From Demequina sp. NBRC 110056 (GTDB lineage: Bacteria > Actinomycetota > Actinomycetes > Actinomycetales > Demequinaceae), in NCBI RefSeq assembly GCF_002090155.1, contig NZ_BBRM01000005.1, positions 1-64,000 on the forward strand: a stretch of 64,000 nucleotides of DNA, in the 5' to 3' direction. The first letter of the stretch is position 1; every line of letters starts with the position of its first letter. The notes under the pieces were generated by a model. It was given only the letters and a program-made list of their open reading frames with translations, was not told the DNA's origin and ran no database searches. Positions 56,431-64,000 of this stretch are shown here, piece after piece. The position numbers and the translations under genes are program-made.

Positions 56431-57318
56431 GTGCCGCACCCCGCCCAGCCCCGCGCCCTCTTCGCCGGCCTGTGCACCCTCGACGTCATCCAGTCGGTCG
56501 AGAGGCTGCCGTCGCCCAACGAGAAGGTCGCCGCGTTGGACTTCCTCACCGCCGCAGGCGGTCCGGCGACCAACGCCGCCGTGGCGTTCGCCCACATCGG
56601 CGGCTCCGCGGCCCTCGCCACCCGCCTGCCCGAGCATCCGCTGGCCGACCCCATTCGCGCCGATCTCGCCGCGTGCGGCGTCGAGCTGCACGACCTCGGC
56701 GGCGTCGACGGACCGCCGGTGACCGCCTCGATCCTGGTGACCCGAGCCACCGGCGACAGGGCCGTGGTCTCGCCGAGCGCATCGGCCCTCTCCCCGAACG
56801 GCGGCGCCCCTGTCGTCCCGCCGCCCCTGGGCGACGCCCGAGCCGTACTCGTCGACGGCTACCACCCCGACCTCGCGGTCGCGCTCGCCCGGGAGGCCCG
56901 CGCAGCGTCCGTGCCCGTGCTCATGGACGCCGGCAGCCTCAAGCCCCACACCGGCGTCGTCGCGGGCGAGGTCGACATCGTGGTCGCCTCGGACGACCTG
57001 ACCACGCCGGACGGCGCCGGAGAGCCCGAGGCAGTGTTCGCCTGGCTGGCGGAGCTCGGCGCGACGACCGCCGTCATCACCCGCGGCGCGAGGCCGCTGC
57101 TGTGGCGCACGCCTGCCGCGAGCGGGGAGGTCTCGGTCGCGCCGGTGCGGGTGGTCGACACGTTGGGCGCCGGCGACTTCCTTCACGGTGCCCTCACGTT
57201 CCGCGTTGCCTCCCTGGGAAGGGACGATGCGCGCCTCGCCGAAGACCTCGCCTGGGCCTCGGCGGTGGTCGCGCCCTCGCTGGGCTCCTTCGGCACGCGC
57301 GCCTGGCTCCAGGACTAG
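56431..57318 (+). CDS. PfkB-family carbohydrate kinase
   Basis: Ribokinase-fold sugar kinase, 295 aa. Substrate-side motif 'FLTAAGGPATNAAVAFAHIG', and ATP/anion-hole motif with catalytic Asp in 'VVDTLGAGDFLHGAL'. GTG 56431 has a GAGGATG site; the longer frame reads back into the murA promoter. The substrate is unknown (sugar, nucleoside or fructose phosphate). It is inserted between murA and leuD and ends 19 bp from the convergent CPBP-like gene. Confidence 0.88.
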   Translation: MPHPAQPRALFAGLCTLDVIQSVERLPSPNEKVAALDFLTAAGGPATNAAVAFAHIGGSAALATRLPEHPLADPIRADLAACGVELHDLGGVDGPPVTASILVTRATGDRAVVSPSASALSPNGGAPVVPPPLGDARAVLVDGYHPDLAVALAREARAASVPVLMDAGSLKPHTGVVAGEVDIVVASDDLTTPDGAGEPEAVFAWLAELGATTAVITRGARPLLWRTPAASGEVSVAPVRVVDTLGAGDFLHGALTFRVASLGRDDARLAEDLAWASAVVAPSLGSFGTRAWLQD

Positions 57319-57337
57319 CCCGACCGCCGTGGCGCCC

Positions 57338-58213
57338 CTACGGCGCCGTGATGAAGATGTCGAGCAGCTCCGGGTGGTGAGCGTGCACGAGCACCGCGAA
57401 GACCACGGCATCGAACAGCAGGTGCACCGCGACGACGTACGGCAGCGACTTGAAACGCGAGAAGATCCACGCCTGCACCAGCGCGAACGGGATCGTGAGC
57501 AGCGGACCCCACTCGCGGTAGCCCAGCTCCCACAGGAAGCTCACGAAGACCGTCGCCTGCAAGACGTTGGCTAGCCACATCGGGAAGTGCCGCATGAGCA
57601 GGGCGAACACGGTGCAGATGAAGAACAGCTCGTCCCAGATTCCCACCGCGTTGACGCCCACGAACAGGCGGGCGATGTCGCCGTCACCGTCGAGTGTGGG
57701 CCAGTTCTGATACGCACCCGAGCCGATGAAGTAGAACGGCAGGATCAAGTAACCCGCGACGATCACGACGCCCAGGTAGATCCACTGCGCGCGCGACCAC
57801 CTCTTGCCCGTGAACATCGGGAAGCGCACCGCGCCGTGCCCAAGCCAGTACTTGGCCAGCGCCCAGGGCACCAGCACCGCCAGGGACAGCGCGACGGTGA
57901 AGCGCAGCATGCCTCCGTCCGACAGGTCGGCCTTCAACGAGATCGCGGAGATGATGAGCTGGCCGACCGCGATGAGGGTCAGGTCCTTCGCGAGCGCACG
58001 ATCGACCGCGAACGCGAGGGCGACGCCAGCGAGCAGCGGCAGGTAGCCCCAGGGCCGCACGTGCACGGCGAACAGCAGCACCGCGGCGCCGCACACGAGG
58101 GCCGCGGCGAGGATGCGCGCGACGGTGTGGGCGTCCGGTCGCAGCGCCGGCGGGTGGTTCGAAGCACGCCGCGCCGATGCGCTCTGGGCTGTCGCTCCGC
58201 TGGCACCGGTCAT
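57338..58213 (-). CDS. CPBP-like intramembrane protein
   Basis: 291 aa, about eight hydrophobic segments. The C-terminal part resembles the CPBP/Abi intramembrane metalloprotease family: 'VNAVGIWDELFFICTVF' stands where EExxxR is expected and 'VVAVHLLFDAVVFAVL' where the second His motif is. The first motif is altered (Asp-Glu, no following Arg), so protease activity is doubtful. ATG 58213 is chosen because the extra 27 residues of the longer frame are Arg/Gly-rich and unlike a protein start. The ribosome site is weak. Confidence 0.65.
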   Translation of the reverse strand: MTGASGATAQSASARRASNHPPALRPDAHTVARILAAALVCGAAVLLFAVHVRPWGYLPLLAGVALAFAVDRALAKDLTLIAVGQLIISAISLKADLSDGGMLRFTVALSLAVLVPWALAKYWLGHGAVRFPMFTGKRWSRAQWIYLGVVIVAGYLILPFYFIGSGAYQNWPTLDGDGDIARLFVGVNAVGIWDELFFICTVFALLMRHFPMWLANVLQATVFVSFLWELGYREWGPLLTIPFALVQAWIFSRFKSLPYVVAVHLLFDAVVFAVLVHAHHPELLDIFITAP

Positions 58214-58334
58214 GGGGTTGAGTCTGTCACGACCGCCGTCGGCGGACTCTCGTCCTCCAGGGCGCGCCGCGCGGGCGAAGCGCGCAGAAGACACTCCTCC
58301 AGGAGTGGTGTGGGGCGAGTGCCGGCAGACGCGA

Positions 58335-58368
58335 CGAGGGCCCGGGAGCAGTCGCTCCCGGGCCCTCG
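58335..58368. terminator. Terminator after leuCD
   Basis: A perfect 14-bp stem (58335-58348 with 58355-58368) and a 6-nt loop, 14 bp beyond the leuD stop. No T-run is evident, as is common for GC-rich actinobacterial terminators. Confidence 0.85.
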
Positions 58369-58382
58369 TGGGACGTGTGGGG

Positions 58383-59021
58383 TCAGGAGACCGGGCGCGC
58401 CGCCTCGATCTCGACCTTGGGCTCGGTCTTGGCCGGCAGGGTCTTGGGACGCCACGACGCGCGAGTCTGCTCGAACGCGGTGATGTCCTCCTCGTTCTGG
58501 AGGGTCAGGCCGATGTCATCGAGGCCCTCCATGAGGCGCCAGCGCACGTAGTCGTCGATCTCGAACGGCACGGTGAGCTCGCCGCACGTGACGGTCCGGT
58601 CCTCGAGCGAGACGGTGATCTGCTTGCCGGGCTCGGTCTCGATGAGCTTCCACAGCAGCTCGATGTTCTCCTGGCTGACCACGGCGGCGAGCAGGCCCTG
58701 CTTGCCGGAGTTGCCGCGGAAGATGTCCGCGAAGCGGCTCGCGATGACGACCTTGAACCCGTAGTCCTTGAGCGCCCAGACGGCGTGCTCACGCGACGAG
58801 CCAGTGCCGAAGTCGGGGCCGGCGACGAGGACGGAGCCGGCCGAGTAGGCCGGCTGGTTGAGGATGAACGACTCGTCGCCGCGCCAAGCGGCGAACAGGG
58901 CGTCGTCGAAGCCCGTCTTGGTGACCCGCTTGAGGTAGACGGCGGGGATGATCTGGTCGGTGTCGACGTTCGAGCGACGCAGCGGGACGCCGATGCCGGT
59001 GTGGGTGGTGAACTTCTCCAT
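58383..59021 (-). CDS. leuD: 3-isopropylmalate dehydratase small subunit
   Basis: Swivel subunit of isopropylmalate isomerase in leucine synthesis, 212 aa. '[20 protein letters not shown]' and '[19 protein letters not shown]' are diagnostic. 11 bp after leuC. Ends before a strong hairpin. Confidence 0.96.
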   Translation of the reverse strand: MEKFTTHTGIGVPLRRSNVDTDQIIPAVYLKRVTKTGFDDALFAAWRGDESFILNQPAYSAGSVLVAGPDFGTGSSREHAVWALKDYGFKVVIASRFADIFRGNSGKQGLLAAVVSQENIELLWKLIETEPGKQITVSLEDRTVTCGELTVPFEIDDYVRWRLMEGLDDIGLTLQNEEDITAFEQTRASWRPKTLPAKTEPKVEIEAARPVS

Positions 59022-59032
59022 GGCTTGGCTCC

Positions 59033-60466
59033 TTACGCGGGAGCGCCGACGAGCACGTCGGCACCCTCAAGGTCGGCGGGGCTCGACAGGGTGCCGCGCA
59101 CCGCGGTGGCGGCGGCGACGAGCGGCGACACCAGGTGGGTGCGGCCGCCCTTGCCCTGACGTCCCTCGAAGTTGCGGTTCGACGTCGACGCGCTGCGCTC
59201 CTGCGGGGCGAGCTGGTCGGGGTTCATGCCCAGGCACATCGAGCAGCCGGCGTTGCGCCACTCGGCGCCGAAGTCCTTGAAGATCTGGTCGATCCCCTCA
59301 GCCTCGGCCTGCAGGCGCACGCGGGCCGAGCCGGGGACGACCAGCATGCGCAGTCCGTCGGCCTTGGTGCGGCCCTGGATGATCTCCGCGGCGGCGCGCA
59401 GGTCCTCGATGCGGCCGTTGGTGCACGACCCCAGGAAGACGGTGTCGATGCGGATCTCGCGCAGCGGGGTGCCGGGCTCGAGCCCCATGTACTTCAGCGC
59501 GTTGACGGCTGCCTCGCGCTGGTCCGCGTCCGCGATCTCGTCCGGGTTGGGCACGGCGGCCGACAGCGGCAGGCCCTGGCCGGGGTTGGTGCCCCAGGTC
59601 ACGAAAGGCTCGAGGTCCGCAGCGGCGAGGTTGACCTCGGCGTCGAACACGGCGTCCTCGTCGGTGACGAGCGTCTTCCAGTACTCGACCGCGTCGTCCC
59701 AGTCGGCGCCCTCGGGGGCGTGCGGGCGGCCTTCGACGTAGTCGAAGGTGGTCTGGTCAGGGGCGATGAGGCCCGCGCGAGCGCCCGCCTCGATCGACAT
59801 GTTGCAGATGGTCATCCGCGCCTCCATCGAGAGGTTGCGGATCGCATCGCCGCGGTACTCGAGCACGTAGCCCTGGCCGCCGCCGGTGCCGATCTTCGCG
59901 ATGACCGCGAGGATGATGTCCTTGGCGCTGGTGCCCTCCGGCAGCTCGCCGTCGACGTTGATCGCCATGGTCTTGAACGGCTTGAGCGGCAGCGTCTGGG
60001 TCGCGAGCACGTGCTCGACCTCGGAGGTGCCGATGCCGAACGCGAGGGCGCCGAACGCGCCGTGCGTCGAGGTGTGCGAGTCGCCGCAGACGACGGTCAT
60101 GCCGGGCATGGTGAGCCCCAGCTGCGGTCCGACGACGTGCACGACGCCCTGGTCCGCGTCGCCCAGCGAGTGGATGCGCACGCCGAACTCCTTGGCGTTG
60201 GCGCGCAGGGTGTCGATCTGGGTGCGCGACGTGGTGTCCGCGATCGGCAGGTCGATGTCGAGGGTCGGGGTGTTGTGGTCCTCGGTCGCGATCGTGAGGT
60301 CGGGGCGGCGCACGGGACGCCCGGCGAGCCGGAGGCCCTCGAACGCCTGCGGGCTCGTGACCTCGTGGCACATGTGCAGATCGATGTAGATGAGGTCGGG
60401 CGCGCCGTCCTCACCCTTGCGGACCAGATGGCTGGCCCACAGCTTCTCCGCGAGCGTGGTTCCCAT
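59033..60466 (-). CDS. leuC: 3-isopropylmalate dehydratase large subunit
   Basis: Aconitase-family [4Fe-4S] subunit, 477 aa. Cluster cysteines lie in '[14 protein letters not shown]' and '[15 protein letters not shown]', and '[20 protein letters not shown]' is the conserved substrate region. The ATG has a GGAGGT site. The operator at 60489-60505 lies immediately upstream, opposite the IclR-family regulator gene. Confidence 0.97.
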   Translation of the reverse strand: MGTTLAEKLWASHLVRKGEDGAPDLIYIDLHMCHEVTSPQAFEGLRLAGRPVRRPDLTIATEDHNTPTLDIDLPIADTTSRTQIDTLRANAKEFGVRIHSLGDADQGVVHVVGPQLGLTMPGMTVVCGDSHTSTHGAFGALAFGIGTSEVEHVLATQTLPLKPFKTMAINVDGELPEGTSAKDIILAVIAKIGTGGGQGYVLEYRGDAIRNLSMEARMTICNMSIEAGARAGLIAPDQTTFDYVEGRPHAPEGADWDDAVEYWKTLVTDEDAVFDAEVNLAAADLEPFVTWGTNPGQGLPLSAAVPNPDEIADADQREAAVNALKYMGLEPGTPLREIRIDTVFLGSCTNGRIEDLRAAAEIIQGRTKADGLRMLVVPGSARVRLQAEAEGIDQIFKDFGAEWRNAGCSMCLGMNPDQLAPQERSASTSNRNFEGRQGKGGRTHLVSPLVAAATAVRGTLSSPADLEGADVLVGAPA

Positions 60467-60483
60467 GGCTACCTCCGAAATGC

Positions 60484-60513
60484 TTGTCGTCTCATAATTT
60501 GAGACGCTAGTAT
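60484..60513 (+). promoter_or_regulatory. Promoter of the IclR regulator (leaderless)
   Basis: TTGTCG (60484-60489), 18-bp spacer, TAGTAT (60508-60513). Seven bases after the -10 is the A of the ATG at 60520, so the mRNA would begin at the start codon. No ribosome site precedes it, in agreement. Confidence 0.6.
60489..60505. promoter_or_regulatory. Palindromic operator between leuC and the IclR regulator
   Basis: GTCTCA-N5-TGAGAC is a perfect inverted repeat at 60489-60505. It lies between the -35 and -10 of the regulator gene and 23 bp before the leuC ATG. IclR-family LtbR/NdgR regulators of leuCD bind short palindromes at this place in other actinobacteria, so this is the probable autoregulated site. 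Confidence 0.75.
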
Positions 60514-60519
60514 CGCTCT

Positions 60520-61239
60520 ATGGACAATCATAGCGGCGTCGGGGTCATTGACAAGACGGCAGCCATCCTCGGCGCGCTCGAGAAGGGCCCGGCCACGTTG
60601 GCCGAGCTCGTCTCCACCACCCATCTTGCGCGCCCCACCGTGCACCGGCTAGCGCTCGCCCTCGAGCACCACCATCTCGTAGGCCGCGACACCACCGGGG
60701 CGTTCGTCCTCGGGCGGCGGTTCTCCGAGCTCGCCGCCACCGTCGGAGAGGACCGCCTCGTGTCCGCCGCGCTGCCCGTGCTGACCACGCTGCGCGACCG
60801 CACGGGCGAATCCAGCCAGCTCTACCGCCCGCACGGCGACCAGCGCATCTGCATCGCCTCCGTCGACCGACCGGTGGGCCTTCGCGACTCCATCCCCGTC
60901 GGCACGACGATGACGATGGCGGCGGGCTCGGCGGCGAAGGTGCTGCTCGCCTGGGAGGACCCCGAGCGCATGCACGGCGCCCTGGTCCACGCGAACTTCA
61001 CCGCGGCCGACCTCGCCCAGGTCCGGGAGCGCGGCTACGCCGAGTCCGCCGGGGAGCGGGAGGCGGGCGTCAGCTCCGTGTCGGCACCTGTGTGGGGCAC
61101 CGCGGGCACCGTGATCGCCGCGGTGTCGATCTCAGGGCCGATCGAGCGCCTGACGTCCTCCCCCGCGACCGCGCACTCGGCCGCGGTCATCGACGCCGCT
61201 CGTCAGCTCAGCGACGTGCTGCGGCGCACTGAACACTGA
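60520..61239 (+). CDS. ltbR: IclR-family regulator, LtbR/NdgR-like
   Basis: 239 aa transcription factor with an N-terminal winged helix ('TLAELVSTTHLARPTVHRLA') and a C-terminal IclR effector domain from about residue 75 ('RICIASVDRPVGLRDSIPVG', 'GTTMTMAAGSAAKVLLAW'). The divergent position to leuCD with a shared palindrome matches LtbR of corynebacteria and NdgR of Streptomyces, which control leucine genes. The symbol is given by context. Confidence 0.88.
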   Translation: MDNHSGVGVIDKTAAILGALEKGPATLAELVSTTHLARPTVHRLALALEHHHLVGRDTTGAFVLGRRFSELAATVGEDRLVSAALPVLTTLRDRTGESSQLYRPHGDQRICIASVDRPVGLRDSIPVGTTMTMAAGSAAKVLLAWEDPERMHGALVHANFTAADLAQVRERGYAESAGEREAGVSSVSAPVWGTAGTVIAAVSISGPIERLTSSPATAHSAAVIDAARQLSDVLRRTEH

Positions 61240-61278
61240 CGCCACCGAACACTGACACCACCGCGCACAGACACCACC
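61231..61278 (+). repeat. Three tandem 16-bp repeats at the regulator's stop codon
   Basis: GAACACTGACGCCACC (61231-61246), GAACACTGACACCACC (61247-61262) and GCGCACAGACACCACC (61263-61278). The first contains the stop codon (61237-61239). It is directly followed by the terminator hairpin. Confidence 0.85.
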
Positions 61279-61280
61279 GC

Positions 61281-61319
61281 GCGCGTCCGCCAGCGCCGGG
61301 ACTGCGCCGGCGGACGCGC
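61281..61319. terminator. Bidirectional terminator
   Basis: A 16-bp stem with one mismatch (61281-61296 with 61304-61319) and a 7-nt loop, between the convergent regulator gene and small membrane protein gene. Confidence 0.8.
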
Positions 61320-61368
61320 GCCGCCGCACGGAGCGAGCGCGCGCATCGGCTCGGGGCCGGAAGGCGCC

Positions 61369-61701
61369 CTAGAAGCCCACCATCAGGAACAGCAGCATGC
61401 CGGCAACGAAGAACCACCCGATCGTCGCGGTCATCGCGGCGGCCGGCGCGCCGGGAGACCCACGGCGGGCCCGAACCATCGCGACGATGTCGACGACGAG
61501 CACGATGAGCGCCGCCGCGTAGCCGAGCACGATGATGTCGGCGAGGCCGAGGGCCCCCGACTGGAGTCCGCCGGGCCCGGGCTGGATCGCCGTCGCTATC
61601 CAACTGAACGCCACGGCACCCACCACGAACGCGATCAGCGACCACAAGGGCGCACGGGTGGACCGTGTGGCGACACCGGCGGCGCCAGAGCTCTCTGTCA
61701 T
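61369..61701 (-). CDS. Small membrane protein, three hydrophobic segments
   Basis: 110 aa of unknown function. Hydrophobic segments at about residues 18-38, 52-74 and 90-109, with a basic loop 'MVRARRGSPGAP' before the last. The C-terminal 60 residues align with the partial protein at the window end (63800-64000), so the two are paralogues flanking the acyltransferase gene. ATG 61701; the ribosome site is weak. Confidence 0.75.
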   Translation of the reverse strand: MTESSGAAGVATRSTRAPLWSLIAFVVGAVAFSWIATAIQPGPGGLQSGALGLADIIVLGYAAALIVLVVDIVAMVRARRGSPGAPAAAMTATIGWFFVAGMLLFLMVGF

Positions 61702-61775
61702 GAGAGCACTCTGGCGCACGCATGCCCATGGGCGCAACGCCCCGCCGTCTGACGGAACCGCAGGTGTCTTGATCG

Positions 61776-63698
61776 CTAGGCGGGCGGCGGCTCGCCTGTG
61801 AGCGCGAGCGATCGCAGGAACGCCGCGAACTCCGGCTTGCCCTCGGAGGTGAGATGGAGACCGTCCTCGAGCCAGGCGTCGTGCCCGGCGACGTACGCCT
61901 TCCAGTCGGCGAAGACCACGTTCGGGTAGTCGTCCGCGACGGCGCGCATGGTCTCGTTCGACGGCTGGACGTAGGCGAAGCGAGCCGTCGAATCGACGAG
62001 CACGACGCGGGCACGATCGGCGAGGCTGTCGAGCGTCTCGCGCAGGGCGGACTCCTTCACAGGCCCGGCCGTGCCCATGTGCATGATCACGACGGGGCGC
62101 AGGCTTCCGGCCTCGTGGGCGCGGAGGACAGCTCCCATGATGTTGCCAGGCGACCGGTTGATCGCCGCGTCGACCGTCGACCCGGCGATGTCCGCCTTCA
62201 GCACGTCCGCCGCCCACAAGGACACCGAGTCCCCGTAGATCGCGACGTCCTCCGTCGTCACCTCCGGCGCGGGCTCCTCAGCGGCCGCCGCGTCGACCTC
62301 CTGGGACGCTCCGTCGGACTCGCCGTTCGAGGCCTCGGGGTCCAGCTCGGCAGCCTCGGGCGCGACCGGCTCCGCCGTGATCGCCACGGTCGAGCCGAGC
62401 GCGCTGTCGGACGCCTTCGGCACGCCGATCGAGAATGACAGCCCGACGATCAGAGCGAAGGCCGCGGCACCGCCGAGCGCGCCGTAGAACGGGCGCCGGT
62501 GAGCGGCGATGCCTTCATCGCGCAGTCGCGCCCAACCGCGGCCGATCGCTCCGGAGCGCACGGGCTGCTCGACCCAACGGTACGACGCTGCGGCGACGGC
62601 GAGCACGAGTCCGATGCGAGAGACCTCGACCCACCAGCCGTGCCACGGGATGTCGAGTCCCGGCCGCGTGACGAGGAAGATCGGCCAATGCCACAGGTAG
62701 ATGCCGTAGGAGCGCTCGCCGACCCAGCGCAGCGGCGCCCAGTCCAGCATCGCGCCGAAGGGAGAGGCCGGGTGCGTCGCCAGCACGATCACGACCGCCA
62801 CTAGCGCGGCCACCACCAGGAACCCGCCACGGTAGATCCACGGGCTGTACTCGCTCGCGGCGACCATGACCCACACCAGCAGGGACAGCATGGTGAGCCC
62901 GCTCACGAGCAGGGCGACGCGAGCACCGCCGGGGACTCGCTCCGACGCACGCCCCGGGCGCCACAACGCCGCGAGCACGGCGCCCATGAGCACGGACATG
63001 GCGTGCGTGTCGGTCCCGAAGTACACGCGCGTGGGGTCGGCGTCCAGCGGGTACCCGTTTGCGATGGACATCACCGCCATCTCGGCGGTCGATGCCACCG
63101 CGAGAGTCCCGGCCACCACCAGCAGCGTCATGCGTACCGAGCTGCGACGGGCGCGCGCGAATCCCCAGATGAGCGCGACGACCGCGGGCCACACGAGGTA
63201 GAACTGCTCCTCCACTGCGAGCGACCAGAGGTGCGCGAGCATGTTGCCACGACCGATGAGCTCGAAGTAGGACTCGTCTTGAGCGATGTACCACCAGTTC
63301 GACACGTACAGCAGGGCGGCCGCGACGTTGCCGCGGAAGCCCTCGATCGCGTCGCGCGCGACCGTGGCGACGAGCAGCGCGGTGCCGGCGAGCGTCACGA
63401 GCAGCGCGGGCATCAGGCGACGCGCACGCCGCAGGTAGAACTGGCCGAAGCTGATCGAGCCTCGACGGGATCGCTCCGCCATGAGCAGGGTCGTGATCAG
63501 GAAGCCCGACACGACGAAGAACACGTCGACGCCAAGGAAGCCGCCCGGCAGGGCGCCCGTCCCGAGGTGGTAGACGACCACCGCAGCGACGGCGATCGCG
63601 CGCAGGCCGTCGAGGCCCCGGATGCGGCGAGGGGTGGAGCGATAGTCGTCATCGGGGCCGCGTCGATGACGCAGCACGGGTGCGGCGGCGACGGCCAT
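61776..63698 (-). CDS. OatA-like acyltransferase with C-terminal SGNH domain
   Basis: 640 aa membrane O-acyltransferase. The acyltransferase-3 domain, about 25-385, has about ten or eleven helices; 'RGLDGLRAIAVAAVVVYHLG' holds the conserved His, then 'GGFLGVDVFFVVSGFLITTL' and 'HLWSLAVEEQFYLVWP'. The extracytoplasmic SGNH-like domain starts near 485 with Ser491 ('VAIYGDSVSLW') and Asp612/His615 ('WLEDGLHLTSEG'). Likely O-acetylates peptidoglycan or another surface polysaccharide. An acidic linker of about 55 residues joins the two. Confidence 0.9.
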   Translation of the reverse strand: MAVAAAPVLRHRRGPDDDYRSTPRRIRGLDGLRAIAVAAVVVYHLGTGALPGGFLGVDVFFVVSGFLITTLLMAERSRRGSISFGQFYLRRARRLMPALLVTLAGTALLVATVARDAIEGFRGNVAAALLYVSNWWYIAQDESYFELIGRGNMLAHLWSLAVEEQFYLVWPAVVALIWGFARARRSSVRMTLLVVAGTLAVASTAEMAVMSIANGYPLDADPTRVYFGTDTHAMSVLMGAVLAALWRPGRASERVPGGARVALLVSGLTMLSLLVWVMVAASEYSPWIYRGGFLVVAALVAVVIVLATHPASPFGAMLDWAPLRWVGERSYGIYLWHWPIFLVTRPGLDIPWHGWWVEVSRIGLVLAVAAASYRWVEQPVRSGAIGRGWARLRDEGIAAHRRPFYGALGGAAAFALIVGLSFSIGVPKASDSALGSTVAITAEPVAPEAAELDPEASNGESDGASQEVDAAAAEEPAPEVTTEDVAIYGDSVSLWAADVLKADIAGSTVDAAINRSPGNIMGAVLRAHEAGSLRPVVIMHMGTAGPVKESALRETLDSLADRARVVLVDSTARFAYVQPSNETMRAVADDYPNVVFADWKAYVAGHDAWLEDGLHLTSEGKPEFAAFLRSLALTGEPPPA

Positions 63699-63799
63699 GA
63701 GCCCTCCCCTTCCCCGAGCGATGACGGGGCCAGGCTAGAGCGTGCGGGGCGCGACGTGCGGGAGCCCACGCCTGGAGCTCGGCACCTCCGCTCACGGCC

Positions 63800-64000
63800 C
63801 TACTCGGCGAGCAGCAGCACGATCAGCACTCCCGCGAGCACGAGCCACACGATCGACGTCGTGAGCGCGATGGCGGGTGCAGCGCCCGAGCCCGCCCGGC
63901 CCCGCGCGAGCGCGACGAGCACGACCGCGAGCGCGACGCCCGCGGTGCCGAGCCCCAGCACCAGGACGGTGACGAGCCCCAGCGTGCCCGAGCCGCCGCT
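63800..64000 (-). CDS. Partial small membrane protein, paralogue of the 61369 gene
   Basis: The last 66 codons of an open frame whose start lies beyond the window, ending in TAG at 63800-63802. The product has two hydrophobic segments separated by a basic 'ALARGRAGSGAAPA' loop and ends 'VWLVLAGVLIVLLLAE'. It matches the C-terminal part of the 61369-61701 protein at many positions (SG-LGL, VLG, R-R-GS-GA, A-T--I-W, AG-L). Function unknown. Confidence 0.7.
   Translation of the reverse strand, partial: SGGSGTLGLVTVLVLGLGTAGVALAVVLVALARGRAGSGAAPAIALTTSIVWLVLAGVLIVLLLAE

Overview
The window is about 64 kb of very GC-rich DNA with dense, often 4-bp-overlapping genes, GTG/TTG starts and AGGAG-type ribosome sites. 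The gene content (zinc-ribbon L28 and L32, coenzyme F420 enzymes, cydABDC, an LtbR-type IclR regulator beside leuCD, DUF3515 beside thiL) points to an actinobacterium. The Jonesia/Cellulomonas/Demequina part of the Micrococcales is the best guess, from gene content alone.

Layout. 1-468 holds no gene but carries an inverted array of degenerate 41-bp repeats. 0.47-3.7 kb is a sugar (xylose-type) ABC transporter operon with a putative operator pair. 3.9-9.9 kb is a housekeeping run on the minus strand: rne, then rplU-rpmA-obg-proB. 10.4-16.1 kb is cydABDC (cytochrome bd oxidase and its exporter). It overlaps a GAF-domain sensor kinase gene, which faces a NarL-type response regulator tail to tail.

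From 18.4 kb to 61 kb the backbone is the usual actinobacterial order, read leftwards: leuC-leuD, murA-plsC-gpsA-ddl, DUF3515 (opposite strand), thiL, rpmB (opposite strand), DAK2 gene-recG, rsmD-coaD-yceD-rpmF-rnc-mutM. Accessory blocks split it. Block 1 (22.2-39.3 kb) has a cellobiose-2-epimerase-like gene and an SDR, then an F420 island: an F420-dependent glucose-6-phosphate dehydrogenase homologue, the F420-0:glutamate ligase cofE, and a three-gene ABC importer matching the cassette proposed to take up F420-0. It ends with a reductive pyrimidine catabolism operon: beta-ureidopropionase, dihydropyrimidinase, an F420-type luciferase-like oxidoreductase, a THI5/NMT1-type ABC importer and an omega-aminotransferase, divergent from a MocR regulator. 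Block 2 (47.3-52.2 kb) encodes two exported carbohydrate proteins: a multidomain sugar dehydrogenase ending in a FIMAH-like domain, and a secreted TIM-barrel isomerase/epimerase. A PfkB kinase and a CPBP-type membrane protein sit between murA and leuD.

61.4-64 kb holds an OatA-like acyltransferase flanked by two related small membrane proteins. The second runs off the window end.

How the genes work together. The F420 island suggests that this organism may salvage F420-0, complete it with CofE, reduce it with the Fgd homologue and spend it in reactions such as that of the oxidoreductase inside the pyrimidine operon. No F420 core-biosynthesis gene and no dihydropyrimidine dehydrogenase is visible here, so the link is an inference. 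Other points worth a second look are the shared 41-bp repeat arrays at 0-0.4 kb and 21.5 kb, a CydD lacking most of its ABC helical subdomain, and the operator/leaderless promoter of the leu regulator.
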